A DNA stretch of 64,000 bases, taken from Marthasterias glacialis (lineage: Eukaryota > Echinodermata > Asteroidea > Forcipulatida > Asteriidae). Every line of letters starts with the position of its first letter. The first letter of the stretch is position 1. Below are positions 28,433 through 40,700 of this stretch, piece after piece. The notes below the pieces were generated by a model, which was not told the origin of the DNA, did no database searches, and saw only the letters and a program-made list of their open reading frames with translations. The stretch is from contig OU452219.1 in NCBI GenBank assembly GCA_911728455.2, forward strand, positions 4,090,320 to 4,154,319, read 5' to 3'. A program made the translations under genes and the position numbers.

Positions 28433-29439
28433 GTGGTGACACACCACTGTAAGATATCATGAGTTGAAAAGGTTTGATTTGTGTTTTCTCTTAATGTTTG
28501 ACACTTAGTCTTTGAAGTAGAAAAACCCATAAATTGCCAAGTTTTATCAACGCAACCAGACTAAGGCCGTTAGGCACCGTCCACCTGTTTGAAGTCCCGT
28601 ACCGAAAGTGTACAATCTCAACATTAGTGACAAGAGAGCCTAAGCCGAAGTCGAAGTTTCGAAAACGGCTCATGGCTCAAAGGACAAAACAGCACTAGTC
28701 CCATTCTGTTTTATACAATGTCCATGTCCAGTATTGAACGCCAGGAACAAGACAAAAATGGTTGCAACACGATGACAGTCTATGCTTTTCCTTGCCCTGC
28801 ATTTCAGACGAAAGAATTTCTTCAAATATTCTACAAGGCACTTCTTATGATAAGTCACATCTTATATTTCAAGTAGTTCAATTAGTTTTATTTATTTTTT
28901 TAAATTTACGCTCCCTTTTTGTCTTTTTAAAAATTAAATTTAAATAAACACTAATTATGTTAAGCATTCATTTGCAGGCTTTTACAATATTTATAAATAA
29001 AACAGACAAATTAATTTAGTCACCGTACCCTAGTGTGAGTTGTTGATATGTTTTGATTAAATAAAACTTCAAAAGTAGTATTACACAACATAAACGTTGT
29101 AAGGTTTTTCATGAGTCAAATTTTTACATGAAAACAAAACAGTTGCAATTTACTCAAAGAAAATATGGAATTTTTTATCACTTGAACTATAGACAAGATT
29201 ATTCATTCTGAGCATGAAACCTTCATTTATACACAAAAATGTTTTCAGACAACTTTCAAAATTTCCCTTTAAAAGTACTTGATAATTTCATTTAAAAAGG
29301 GGTGTAGTCTTGACCATAACAAATGGGTCTTTGAATTGCAGCATTCAACTATACACCATAACCTTTTTTTTTTTTTTTTTTTTTACATGGAGATAAAAAT
29401 AAATATTAAAAATCAAGAAAATATTCTGATACTAATAAT

Positions 29440-29790
29440 GTGTATTTTATTACGCACTTTCAAGCCAAGAAGGCCTCTCAAAGCGCCTTACAGTCTTATT
29501 CCCCATTTCATCGGGCCCTAAGCATTCCTAAAACCACCTCAACTCCTTAGGAGTATGCAGCACCGGCAGCCTTATCAGCGCAAAGGCTGCTAATCATTCA
29601 CATCAACAATCTCTACCCTCGCAGGTACCCATACACTCATGGGTGATCAGAAGCAATTACAGTATAGTTAATTGTCTTGCTCAAGGACACGAGTGTCACG
29701 ACCAGGATTTGAATCCGCACTTCGGTGACCTAGCCACCGAAACTTTAGTTTGATGCACAAGAACGCTCGGCCACGACACGCCACACAATG
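29440..29790 (-). repeat. tRNA-related SINE
   Basis: On the minus strand the element begins GTGTCGTGGCCGAGCG, a tRNA-Leu-like box A region. It continues to GGATTCAAATCC (box B), then CGTGTCCTTGAGCAAGACA as in 62940-63300. It ends with CGCTTTGAGAGGCCTTCTTG. The body differs from the 62 kb copies, so it is a different subfamily sharing the head. Confidence 0.7.
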
Positions 29791-30198
29791 ATGGATGATT
29801 TTCATCAATTTGCCATCCCGTACATATGGAACCATCAAAATCGAACTGGGCCCACGTTTCTGGCGCTGCTTACTTACCACAGCATTCTGTGCTCATGGTG
29901 TCCTGGAATGTTCGTATTTCTATGGACACTGATGCTTTCCATTAAATGGAAAAAACTGTCAGAAATAAAATTTAAAAAAAAAGAAAAAAAAGGAAGAATA
30001 ATATAGGTTTTCCCGGCCAATTTTAATGAAAACTCATTTAACACATGGCTCTCATTCAATTTCGTTTGAAAATTAACGCTCATCCATGGACATTCAACGG
30101 TCAAAAGGAGTAAATACATTTCAACAGTTTTAGCATCCACTGGTCAGATAAGATCATTCAAATTCAGTATTTCTCAAAAGCCAACAGCAAGAGGCTGG

Positions 30199-30655
30199 TC
30201 AACCAATCGATTTCTGCAACTGTAAAATAGGTGTTAGAAATTCAACCGAAGAACTTGGTGAAAATGTAGCCTGGAATGTAAATAAATGAAACAGAATGAC
30301 TGAAACGAAGCTGAATGAGGAGAACGTAATCATGTGCGCACCAAAAACAAAACTGAATGCAATAGTAGCTAAAAAGAAACCCTTGTTCGATCGAATTAGG
30401 AAACATGCGTGAATAATTTTTTGCTGAAATTGACCAGGAAAACCTATAAACAAATAAATAAATAATAATGATAATAGTACTTTGTAGAGATATTACCTCC
30501 CAAGCGACCACCAATAATACACAAGACCTGAATTAGTAACAGAATCGTCACCTGGGCAACACCAACAATTATTCCTGAGGATTGCCCAGTTGCAAATAAT
30601 GTCCTCAATCCGTGCCATGTCTTCAGTTTTGGGACTCAAACTCTGAATTAATGCA
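30199..30655 (-). other. Candidate membrane-protein exons (weak)
   Basis: One minus-strand frame ending at a GTAATA donor (about 30496) encodes SSGIIVGVAQVTILLLIQVL, a credible membrane segment, preceded by KTWHGLRTLFA. A pyrimidine-rich acceptor at about 30373 starts a phase-compatible frame with TIAFSFVFGAHMITFSSFSF and a stop at 30199. No start codon or upstream exon is evident, I recognise no family, and A+T-rich DNA readily gives hydrophobic frames. This may be chance. Confidence 0.2.
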
Positions 30656-31609
30656 TCATCTGTCTACTTTTCAAGCCATACACATATGATTGGAACCATT
30701 GGTAGAACAAAATGTTTAAACATACTTTTTCCGTGAAATTTGACCACCAAAATGAAGGAGAGGTCAGCTGAGTGAGGGGCATTTATTCTTATATGATGAT
30801 ATCAAATCAACCCTATCCCATCTGGAAAACAAATTAAACCAATCATAGTATTAATTCTCACACACCGTAGATTAAGAAACACACGTGGTAAAATATCATT
30901 ACCAACTTACTGCTGCCGTTAAAACACACCTGAATTTAAAATCAATGTCATTATTCCTTGTAAACAATTATTGTATCTTTGATTCGACCTCTTTTAAGCC
31001 TTTTGGCTGTTAGTTAAAATTATCACTTCCCACAGGACAGGTTTCTTCAAACTTAATACTAAGTTCATTACGTCAAATTTGAAATCACTAATTTAATTGG
31101 AAGACATTTTTATTTCTTCTTTTGAAGATTATAATACAAATATCACTCAAATGCCAAAACTCAATATCTTTGCAGTTTACTCTTTAAAAAAAAACACCTT
31201 CAAATAATGGACCAAATGAAGACTGAGACAGGGAAGAACTTTAGTTAGGAGTGTTTCACGACTACTGTACCGCCCTAAAATAAGTGAAAAGTACTGCAAC
31301 TGATTTTTCAAAACAAACATTTGATAATCGATTTGATTTCCCATTTGTTTTTGTGCCAGAATGTTGTCTTAAATACTGAGAAGGGGACACAAATTGAAGG
31401 AGACTCTTTCTGGCTCTCTTTCTTTCACTCTTCCGGGTAAAAATACAAACGATCGCAGTTTAATTTACAATATCATGATTTCGATCATTGTGATATACCC
31501 GACTTCATTAGTACAGATCCCCAGGATTTGTGATTAACGTGTTTATATTGCACTCAATCATTCCATACGATCGTCTTTAACACTGCGCTCTGTTTGTATG
31601 GAGGCTCAT

Positions 31610-31762
31610 CTAAAGCCCGGTTCATACTTCACGCGAAAGCGAAGGCGAAGCGAATTTTGGTGACGCAACAATTCAGTACGCGCTGTTTTTCAATGGTGAC
31701 GCAAGAAAAATTCGCTTCACTTTCGCCATTCGTGAAGTATGAGCCAGGCTTAAGGCTCATCC
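31610..31762. repeat. Foldback element with GCCCGGTTCATACTTC ends
   Basis: The left arm AAAGCCCGGTTCATACTTCA and GCGAAGGCGAAGCGAATTTT are complementary to the right arm AAAAATTCGCTTCACTTTCG and TGAAGTATGAGCCAGGCTTA. A one-ended relative (AGCCCGGTTCACACTTCATG) lies at 35345-35410. No ORF is present. Confidence 0.75.
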
Positions 31763-31879
31763 GTTCTTATCTGCATAAAGAGTATTATCTTCAGTTCACA
31801 GATTTGGAAAGCTCTCATAAGGGGCAGCCCATGATGACCAACCGTGACCTTATCCTGTATTAAGGAGGAATGTGAAATT

Positions 31880-31978
31880 AAACAGGCGGTAACTCAAGGT
31901 TTTTTGAGGTTCTCCGGGGTTATCCGAGGTTCAACCTCGAGTTACCTCGAGTTACCACTTGTTTAATTCTGCATTTCT
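31880..31978. repeat. Short palindromic element
   Basis: AATTAAACAGGCGGTAACTC on the left pairs with GAGTTACCACTTGTTTAATT on the right. The interior is made of repeated GAGGTT and CTCGAGTTAC blocks. It lies just beyond the kinesin stop codon and may fall in the kinesin 3' untranslated region. Confidence 0.7.
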
Positions 31979-32147
31979 CCCTAACACACACTGGTATGTT
32001 CACTACTGCCAACAGCCTGCCGTACCACAGTCTTCAGTTCACAGATTCGGAAAGCTTGAGATCACTCGGACTTTCGAAAACATCTCGGCTCGAAGACTAA
32101 CTACAGAAGTCAAGCATATTTCATTCACTTTACGTCGGCAAATGTGA

Positions 32148-34701
32148 TCATCCAGTGCCGTATTTAGTCGTTTCAAAGGCCCCTTTGCGGAAGAATGTTG
32201 CGAAGTCACACAACGTTTGTTTTGATAAGACTCTGTCTGGACCCGGAGAGAGTGGACAACTTGACACCTGCAAGCATACTGAGATGAAGTTCCTCAGATA
32301 CACCTGAAATACAGAAGAAGAGCAGTCAGAGGTCAAAGTTTGCAACAGCAACCGTTTGATGCCAATATTTCCTTGCCATTTTGAGAAGGAAGATAAGGCC
32401 CTCAGAGGAACACAAAGAAACAGATGAATTGATGCAAGCGCCGGTGCCAGACTCTACAATTTTAGGGGGAGGGGGGGAGGCGGGTGAAGGGCAAAGTAAA
32501 TATTTGGGGGAGGGGCAAATCTGATTTCCCAACAGTATTACCGCAACAATGGTTAAAGCAGCACGGAGAGCATGTACTAGGACAGTTTGTTGTAAAACAA
32601 AATGATTTAATGGGACGACTGTGAGTACAAGACCAAAATTCATTTCCCTTAAAAGTCAGTTTTAGTGTTGGGGGGCGGGGATGGTTCAAAGCTTTGCACC
32701 CCACCCCTCCCGAGGGCTGCCACTGATTGATGCACTCTGGGGAGCCCACATCTTACCTCTAGATCTCCTCGTCGTTTTGCAATGACTCTCTCCGACCAGT
32801 TAGTGAAAAGTTTCTTGGGAGGGAAACTCAATAGACCAATCTGGAACAAAAGTAAGTTTGAAATTAATCAATTTATAGATGTTGTACATGATCAAACAAA
32901 ACTGCAAACTAGACAACTCAACTCTTGTTATGTGAAAATATTGTTATTGTTTTTCGATCCACTGCTATTCGTATTAGGCACACATAAAGGGTGTAAAAGG
33001 TTTTAAACCAGACAAATCTGATTAAGCTCAAGGGACAAAATTTGACATCCATTTAAGCAGATAAACCCTCCTACTCTTGGGAACATTTTCCAGCGAGGTT
33101 GACCAACCATTTGAACCATTCAACTGCATTGTTGTGTATGGTGGAGCAACTGTGCATAGACTGTGTGGGGGCATTCACATGATGTCATATTGCAGGCTGG
33201 CAAAGTTTATCTATAATTCAAAACCACAGTGGATGATATTGAATAGTCAGGCAGTAGGAGGGTTGACTGTGTACTGTGTAGATGCATTCTCCACATGATA
33301 ATATAGTGCAGGCTGGCATAGTTTATCATTCAAAACCAGTGGATGATATTGAATGGTCAGGCAGTAGGAGGGCTGACTGTGTACTGTGTAGATGCATGCA
33401 CCACATGATATCATATTGTAGGCTGACATAGTTTATCTATCATTCAAAACCACAGTGGATGGTATTGAATGGTCAGGCAGTAGGAGGGTTGAATGTGTAC
33501 TGTGTAGATGCATTCTCCACATGATAATATAGTGCAGGCTGGCATAGTTTATCTTATCATTCAAAACCAGTGGATGATATTGAATGGTCAGGCAGTAGGA
33601 GGGTTGAATGTGTAATGTGTAGATGCATGCACCACATGATATCATATTGTAGGCTGACATAGTTTATCTATCATTCAAAACCACAGTGGATGATATTGAA
33701 TGGTCAGGCAGTAGGAGGGTTGAATGTGTAATGTGTAGATGCATTCTCCACATGATATTACATTGCAGGCTGGCATCATTCAAAACCATGACATTGAATA
33801 GGTCAGCAATATGACTGTTAAAATGATGACACCAGGCCAACATAAGATGCAGATTAATTTTGTCCTCTGAAGCTTGGTAAAGCACAATGAGCTAAGATAG
33901 AAACTAAGCAAGGGTCATGCCGACTTAATCTAAACGTTTCTTCTAGTGCTGCATGTTATATTGGCACTGAAAACTGTTCATATATTGATCTCTTCTCCTA
34001 CCTGAGGGATTTTTTTCCTCATGTACTCGTGCAGCTCTCTGAACTTAGAATACCGACGATAGATCTGCCACCTCTCATCAAGAACCTGGACCTGTTGGCA
34101 GAATAAGGGAAACATTTCAGGATCAAATTTTCTGACTGGGAACAAAAAGGCATGTATAGATCTTGATGTTGATTTCATATTGTACAATACAAAACTTTTT
34201 CTGTAATTCTTTTGTAGTCTATTTTTTTCCTTCTTCTTTCTTTTAACCAGTTGAAACCGGATGATGTCAATACACGCAAATGTTTCCCCTGCCTGGAAAT
34301 CCTCGCTTACCGTAACAAAACTTGAAAGTTTTAGCTCTCGACAGGACCTTGAGATACTATTTCACATCGAGACAATATTGTTACAGTTTTATACACAATA
34401 TTGGGACAGGGATGACCTATAACATAGGACATAAGTCACCATGATATCCTACATTTCTCAATCATTTTTTTTTTTTTACCCGAAACCCCCTGTGTTTGTT
34501 TTGCTACAAACACAATTCTAGTTATTATTGTTGTTGTGTGAGGCATGACACTGTTTCATACACCATGACACAGACTACGAGCAGTACCTGTACTTCAAAC
34601 ACATAGTGTGCATCCCAGCCGTGACCTCGTAGCATGTATCTAGGAATACTAATGCTGATTGGATCGTCCAACGTGTCTGTATGTGGTGTGATGGCTGAAG
34701 T
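32148..34701 (-). CDS. KIF16B: KIF16B exons 19-22: PX domain and C terminus
   Basis: Exons 34701-34588, 34091-34002, 32840-32757 and 32303-32148 give [20 protein letters not shown], then [17 protein letters not shown], then [20 protein letters not shown] and [12 protein letters not shown]. They end in FETTKYGTG and TGA at 32148-32150. RRYSKF is the PI3P-contacting motif of PX domains, PPKK is the proline-rich turn, and RR in the third exon is the usual basic pair. The protein ends about 40 residues after the PX fold, as in the PX-terminated form of vertebrate KIF16B. Confidence 0.93.
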
Positions 34702-37700
34702 CTACAAAACACAAAGGATAAAGAAGAAAAAAAAAACAATGACAAAAAAGCCACATTTTTTAACTCGATTTATGTATCACAGGAATGTTAAAGTGAGGTC
34801 AAGTTTGCATTGTTAACCCTTGCAGTGTCCAAGGCCGATTAAATCGGCCCAATTTGCAGACTGTGTATTGGCAGGGTTTATTATAACGTATTTGTATAGT
34901 TTACAACAAACCACATGACCTTAAAATGACCTGTGTGAAAGTTCAAGTCACGACCAAAATAAAGTTTGGGAAGTTTACTCCGCATTCATGTATGCCTTGA
35001 CTGCTTGAAGAATTTGAATTTGCAATTTCTAAAAAAGTTGTGATTTACAGTTTAAAATCTATGGCAATAATTAGTACAGGGCACTGCTAGGGTTAAAACA
35101 GGGTGGAACAGCTCAATCTCTTTGCTCAAATCAAGGTATTTCCCTTTTACATGTGCTTTTCCTTTTCAAACTCTAAGTCTCACAGTATCAATCTTCCATA
35201 GAAACATTCCTGTCTGACGTACTGTCAATGTCGAGAAAATGGAATTTGAAGACCCCAATTCTAATTTCGGTTGTACCAATAGAAATAAAGGACAATGTGT
35301 TTACATTCTAAAAAGTTTGCCTGGTTTTTCACTATTTTCTCCTTTAGCCCGGTTCACACTTCATGCGAATAAAAACTTGAAGCAATTTTGACATCACTCC
35401 CCTACATTAGCAGCGAATTTTACAAAAATTTCAAAAAAGTTCAATGTGAGCGAAATGTTCGCTGTGAATTTGTAAAGCATTATTATCAATCTTTCAAAGC
35501 TTCGATCTCCATCTTGGTATTTGTTAATACTTGATGAAAGTGACAAGTGAAGCCAGCTGCGGCTGTAACTGGATCGCCATGTTAACAAGTGTTAAGGCAT
35601 CGGCTGACTTAAGCACCACCCTTAGCAACTGCCACAGCTACCATTTCGGACATGACTGTTCTAAGGTTCACTTACAGAGTAGGTCCTTCTCAGAGGTGTC
35701 TTCAACTGACCATTGCCCTGAAGTGATGTGCCACCGTAGGAGTCTCGTCTGAAAAACATTCACACAGTCGATTAGAAAGAGAAGAAAACAATGTAAACAA
35801 AAACAGACAGGCAGTAAACAAACCCACTCCAAATAGCATGGATACAAAAAAGCCATCTACCTCATCTGTCTAGTCTTTGTCTTGTATGTTCCCATCTGTA
35901 TTCTTCATCGTTTTATTGTTTGATGAGGTCAACATGCCAATTTGCCCCTCCCAAATTTCCCTCTGCCCCTGCCCCAACTTCTTCCACATCCATTTTCTTT
36001 GCCTTTGTGAGAATTTTTAATCTCCTCATTATCAGACTATTATTTCCTCACACAGCCGCTTCCCTCCCCACACTCCCTCCTACCCCTACTTCTTCCTGTT
36101 CTCTCCATCTGATACATTATCCTCTTTATTCTCCATCTCTCTAACGTCTTCCGCCTCTTTCTTTTTCATACTGACTTGCCCCTCTCAAAACTTCCCCTGC
36201 TCCTAGTCTTCCCTGTCCCTCATCTCCATCTTGTACTGCCTCGTTTGTATCTTTAAATTTCTGATCTCCTTCTTTGACTTCCTCCAGCAGACACCCCCTT
36301 CCTCTTCTCTGTGTCTCTTACCGTCTCATCTGTATTCTAAGGCTCTCAAGCTCTTCAATGTGAGCCTTCTTGAGTTCTTCCAACTGGAGCTCTCTTTCTA
36401 GCCGCTCCTTCTCCTGGTCTTCATGAAACTGTTTGTCTCTCTCATTAATCTCCTCCAGTAAGCGCTCCTTCACCGTTTCCTCAACCAGCTTACTGATCCT
36501 GAAAAAAACCAATTGGTAAACATTCCCAGATCAGGGCCCAATTTCATAAAGCTGCTGAGCAGAAAATTAACGCTAAGCAAAGTTCTTTACTATAGAGCAA
36601 CAAAATTAGTATGGCACCAGTTGCAACAATGTAAACTTTATGGAATTTTGGCTGGTAACCTGTTTCTGCTAAGCACGGTTTTTCTGTGCTTAGCAAGGTT
36701 TTGTGCTTACAGGCCCTATGACATTGAGCCTAACTGCACAGTTATCTCACAACACAATATTTCAGTAAAAAAGATCACAGGGAAATCTCCTTGCAGTAAT
36801 GATTTACAGAAAGTGAAATGTGTCCAGCAGCTAAAAAAGCATTGACCTTAAAGCCCCAGCTCATCATTGGTAAAGAAAAACATAAATGTTCACAGATTTA
36901 TGTATACCTTACATTGTATAAAGATAATGATGGAAGAAAACTTTCCTTGAAATATTTCTGCCTGAAGTGTTATCGTTTTTTAATTGATAAATGAAATAAG
37001 ATCCAAAATTAGTTTTCGTCTAAGTGAGGTGAAAACTCTGCCTATAGGAATGCGTACAAAAATGCTAAATACATTTTTACTGTTTTTCTCACAAACAAAA
37101 CAACCAAATGAGCTGAACTTTTCACAGGTTTGTTTTATTACAAATATCTTGATTTGTGCAAAGAATGGCAGCATTTACAGTCAGTTTAAACCAATGTTGA
37201 GCTTGGGCTTTATGAACTTCATTCACTACACAACTATAAAAAATGAGCTTTCCATTATTAGTCAAGAATTGCATGAAAACCCCCAAAACTACGATTTCAG
37301 ACAGGCAACTTTGTCATTGCGAAAAAGTCTGTACAGTGTGTTTGGGTTGTTTCCTATGGCACTAGGGGGAAAATGGAAATCAGCCGGTCAGCTGAAGAGT
37401 TGTATGCCTGCAGATTGTAATAAAGTTGTTCTTAAAATCCCTTTAAATAAAGCCACTCATAGGCCATGTCTTAGGCCGTGTCCCACTTGGCCGCTACGGC
37501 TAAGGCTACGGCTGGATCGCCACCAATAGTTCATCACAATGCGGTGAAGTATAGGACATCCTTAGCAACACCCTTAGCAACAGCCGCAGCCATAGCCATA
37601 GCGGCTAATTGGTATACGTCCTTACTTTGAATATGACCAGCATTAAAGGAGCGTCAAATTACGCAGCAAACCAAAGTTTGCATGGCGGCAAAGACTCTTG

Positions 37701-40700
37701 GAGACTCCTCGATTGTGGAACCAAAGCCTACGAACCTACCTCTCTTGATTCTCAAGCTCCTGAAGTTTCGACCTCTCTACTTCGATCAATTCTCGCTCTG
37801 CAAGTCTCTCCGCCTCAAACTCCTCTCTCTGTCTGGTCAGATCTAACTCCTTCTTCTTCGTCTCCTCCTCAAGTTGTTTTAGACTCTACAGCAATCAGGG
37901 GGAGAAGCAACCAGGTAAAAAACATGAAAGGACACTGAGGTGTTCTCTTCTTGAGAAAACATCTTCTGAAAACTACTTGATTCAAATACAGCGTTATAAA
38001 CAAGGGCAACCCGAATGTGAGCCAATTTATTGTGTTCCAAAAATATTTGAACAGAGTCAGCGGGCAACATTTTAAAATCAACTTGAGCCAGTCGATGTCC
38101 TGTTTTCGTTTTTTCAAAACTGTTTTAATACCCACTGTAGACCCAACTGTCTTCTGTCCCCCAATCCACACAAGAATTCCAATAATTGTTTTGAAACTAT
38201 CAGCAAAGATGCTTTTTTGGCATCTCAAGCGTTTAATTGATCTTAAGTTTCAGTTGAGAAGAGACTCATAACAGACCATTGTGACATCATTGTTAGATTC
38301 CTTGCATGTCGTACAGATTATAGACCTTTCTTTTATTGATAAACAGACCGTGCTTGTTGGGCATGGATGGCGACATGTTAGGAAGACCTTCAATCTCGTT
38401 CACAGACGTTGTGACCAAATTCAACATTTGTGCAAACTTTCTATTTATAATCTATTAAAGAAAATACATCCCATTACTGGTTTGTTTCCATAAAATTCAA
38501 GACTATTTTTGAGTATTTCTGTATCATTTTTACAAACTTGATGATCTGTTTTTGCTATGCATTGATAGCTCCGCGTAGTTTCTCCAACCTTGGTTGGCAA
38601 AAACTGTGACGTAGCTAAAGAAAGGCCTATACAACTGATGCAATATTATGATGAGGGACCAGACTATGTTTGCATCTAGCCTCAGTTTCAAAGCATTAAT
38701 TTGTATGGTTGGGGACAAAATGTGCAATGGTCTATTCTTAAAGCTGGTTCAACTTTCCAAAGCAAACCCAAATACATTATACAGTGCTTGTAAAACTTAA
38801 CTGGTTCCCATGCTTACTGAGAAAACAACAACAAAGTATTATAAAGGGATAAATGAATGGCCTAAGAAATAAATTAAAAACACAAATAAAAAATCTCTTT
38901 TAACCTTAGCAGTGTCCCAGGTCCATTAAATTGGCCCAATTTTCAGACTGTGTATTGGCAGGACTGATTGAATCAAACATGCTATACATATGCATTGGTA
39001 AGAACACACCACGTGACCTTAAAATGAACTTCATGAAAGTTCAAATTGTGACCAAAATACAGTTTGGGAGGTCAGCTTTGAACTTGTGTATGCCTGAAGT
39101 TGACTGCAGTCGTTGTTTTTAAAAATGCTATTTGCAATTTTCAAAAGAAAATTGTAATCTACAGATTAAAATGCATGGCAGAACACGTATTTAATACAGG
39201 CCACTGCTAGGGTTGAAGCCAATCATAAATTTACAAAAAAAATTATGGGACAGAAAAATTGAAGTGCAGTGTGATAAATGGGCCCTTTACGAAACCACGG
39301 CTTTAGCTTGGGCTCCGGCTTAGGCTCTGTCAGTTATTTTGAAAACGTGTGACTTTGGTAGGGGTTTTTAAACATGCAGACAGAGCCTAAGCCAAAGCCA
39401 AAATCAAATCCGTGGTTTCGAAAAGGGCCATACGTATGGAATGAAGGAACAAATTTGTTGACAGTATGGTTAGGAAGCCTTCTATGTTAAGGGCCTGTTA
39501 AAAGTTATTTTATCCCAGATGAACCAAGCTGATGATGTTAACTGGCTGTTAGCTCACACTATGTTTATGCTTATTACATCATCTTTTTGAGAAAGCATGC
39601 TTTTTTGCTTCATAATACAAGATGGCTACCCTCTGAAGCAGTGAGTGGCAAATCCAGTCTATAATAGGTTTGAAGGAGAACAGTCAAAATAATCGAGATG
39701 ACTCCCTTCTGAAATGTGTTAAGTTAAACGATGACAATAAGGAAGTTTGAATCACAGGTCCTGATCGTCACCAGATGAAACTGTATCGTTTACCACGATT
39801 CTAAAGTTCATTTAGAAACAGTGAACATAATGGTTGCTATAGTGTACAATCTGCAATGTTGTACGCATTTCTCAAAAGGATGCTTGCAAAACAAAATGAC
39901 TGAAATTGGATACGAATAATGAATGCAGACTTGCTCAACAGTGAAAATGAAACCTGCAATAAAAAAAAGCACACCAGTACCTCCTGTAAGGAAAAATAAA
40001 TTATTCGAATCAGTATACTGAAGGCTGTAAAGTATCATTCAGGTTAAGAGTTCAAACACTGTGACATTCTGGCATTTTATAAAATGTCAATTTTAAATGG
40101 CTGTGCACCAACAAAAAGAAAAAAGAAAACCTTGGAAAATAACTTTTCAAGATGACTACGTTCTGCAAAATTGTTCGACTTGAAATAACAGATTTTATTA
40201 AGGTCAGATTAGCCCAATAAATTGTTCTTGAAAACGTCTGGCTTTGCTGAGGAAGATATGTAATACTGAAAAAAAAATCCAAAGAAAGGAGTAGAACATG
40301 TATAACAACAAGCAAGACTGTGCATGCAAACTGTGTATGATGTGCCACGGGGTGAAAAAACAACATGAAATAATGTACTTAGAGAAAGAGATACGTGTAT
40401 CTAGGCCAAGAACATAACAATACAAACAGGGAGTAAGCACAAAGTAAGGTTCTAGCAGGGGCAATAAAGAAAGCAGCAATGGGTTGAAAAGCTGATATAA
40501 AAGGCACAATTCATCGATATTCGAACTGGTAGACACAGACAGACACACGGAATTACAGACCAACAAACAGAACAACAGCCAAACTTTAGTGTGAGACTTG
40601 CATGATAAACTATTACCACAACTTTGGAATCCATGGCCCAATTACAAAAAACTGTTCAGCAAAATAAAAATGGTGCTAAACAAATTTATTTGCTGAGCAC

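Larger units (their letters stand above)
25664..32147. other. Intergenic region without a convincing gene
   Basis: About 6.5 kb, A+T rich. It contains an inverted-repeat element (27005-27147), a GGGCCCAATTTCAT element (28290-28432), a tRNA-related SINE (29440-29790), GC-richer foldbacks (31610-31762, 31880-31978), a G run at 26625-26640 and T/A homopolymers at 29365 and 29975. I looked for the missing front exons of the orphan thioesterase (E-P-M-G-L-W, G-x-S-x-G) on the minus strand and saw none. Weak candidate coding exons near 30.2-30.7 kb are listed separately. Confidence 0.55.

Noticed and set aside
40204..40641. 145-codon hydrophobic minus-strand ORF in the large kinesin intron
   Set aside because: It is Leu/Phe/Cys/Ser-rich, as expected of A+T-rich intron read in a stop-poor frame. 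There are no splice sites and no recognisable family, and kinesin phases join without it.
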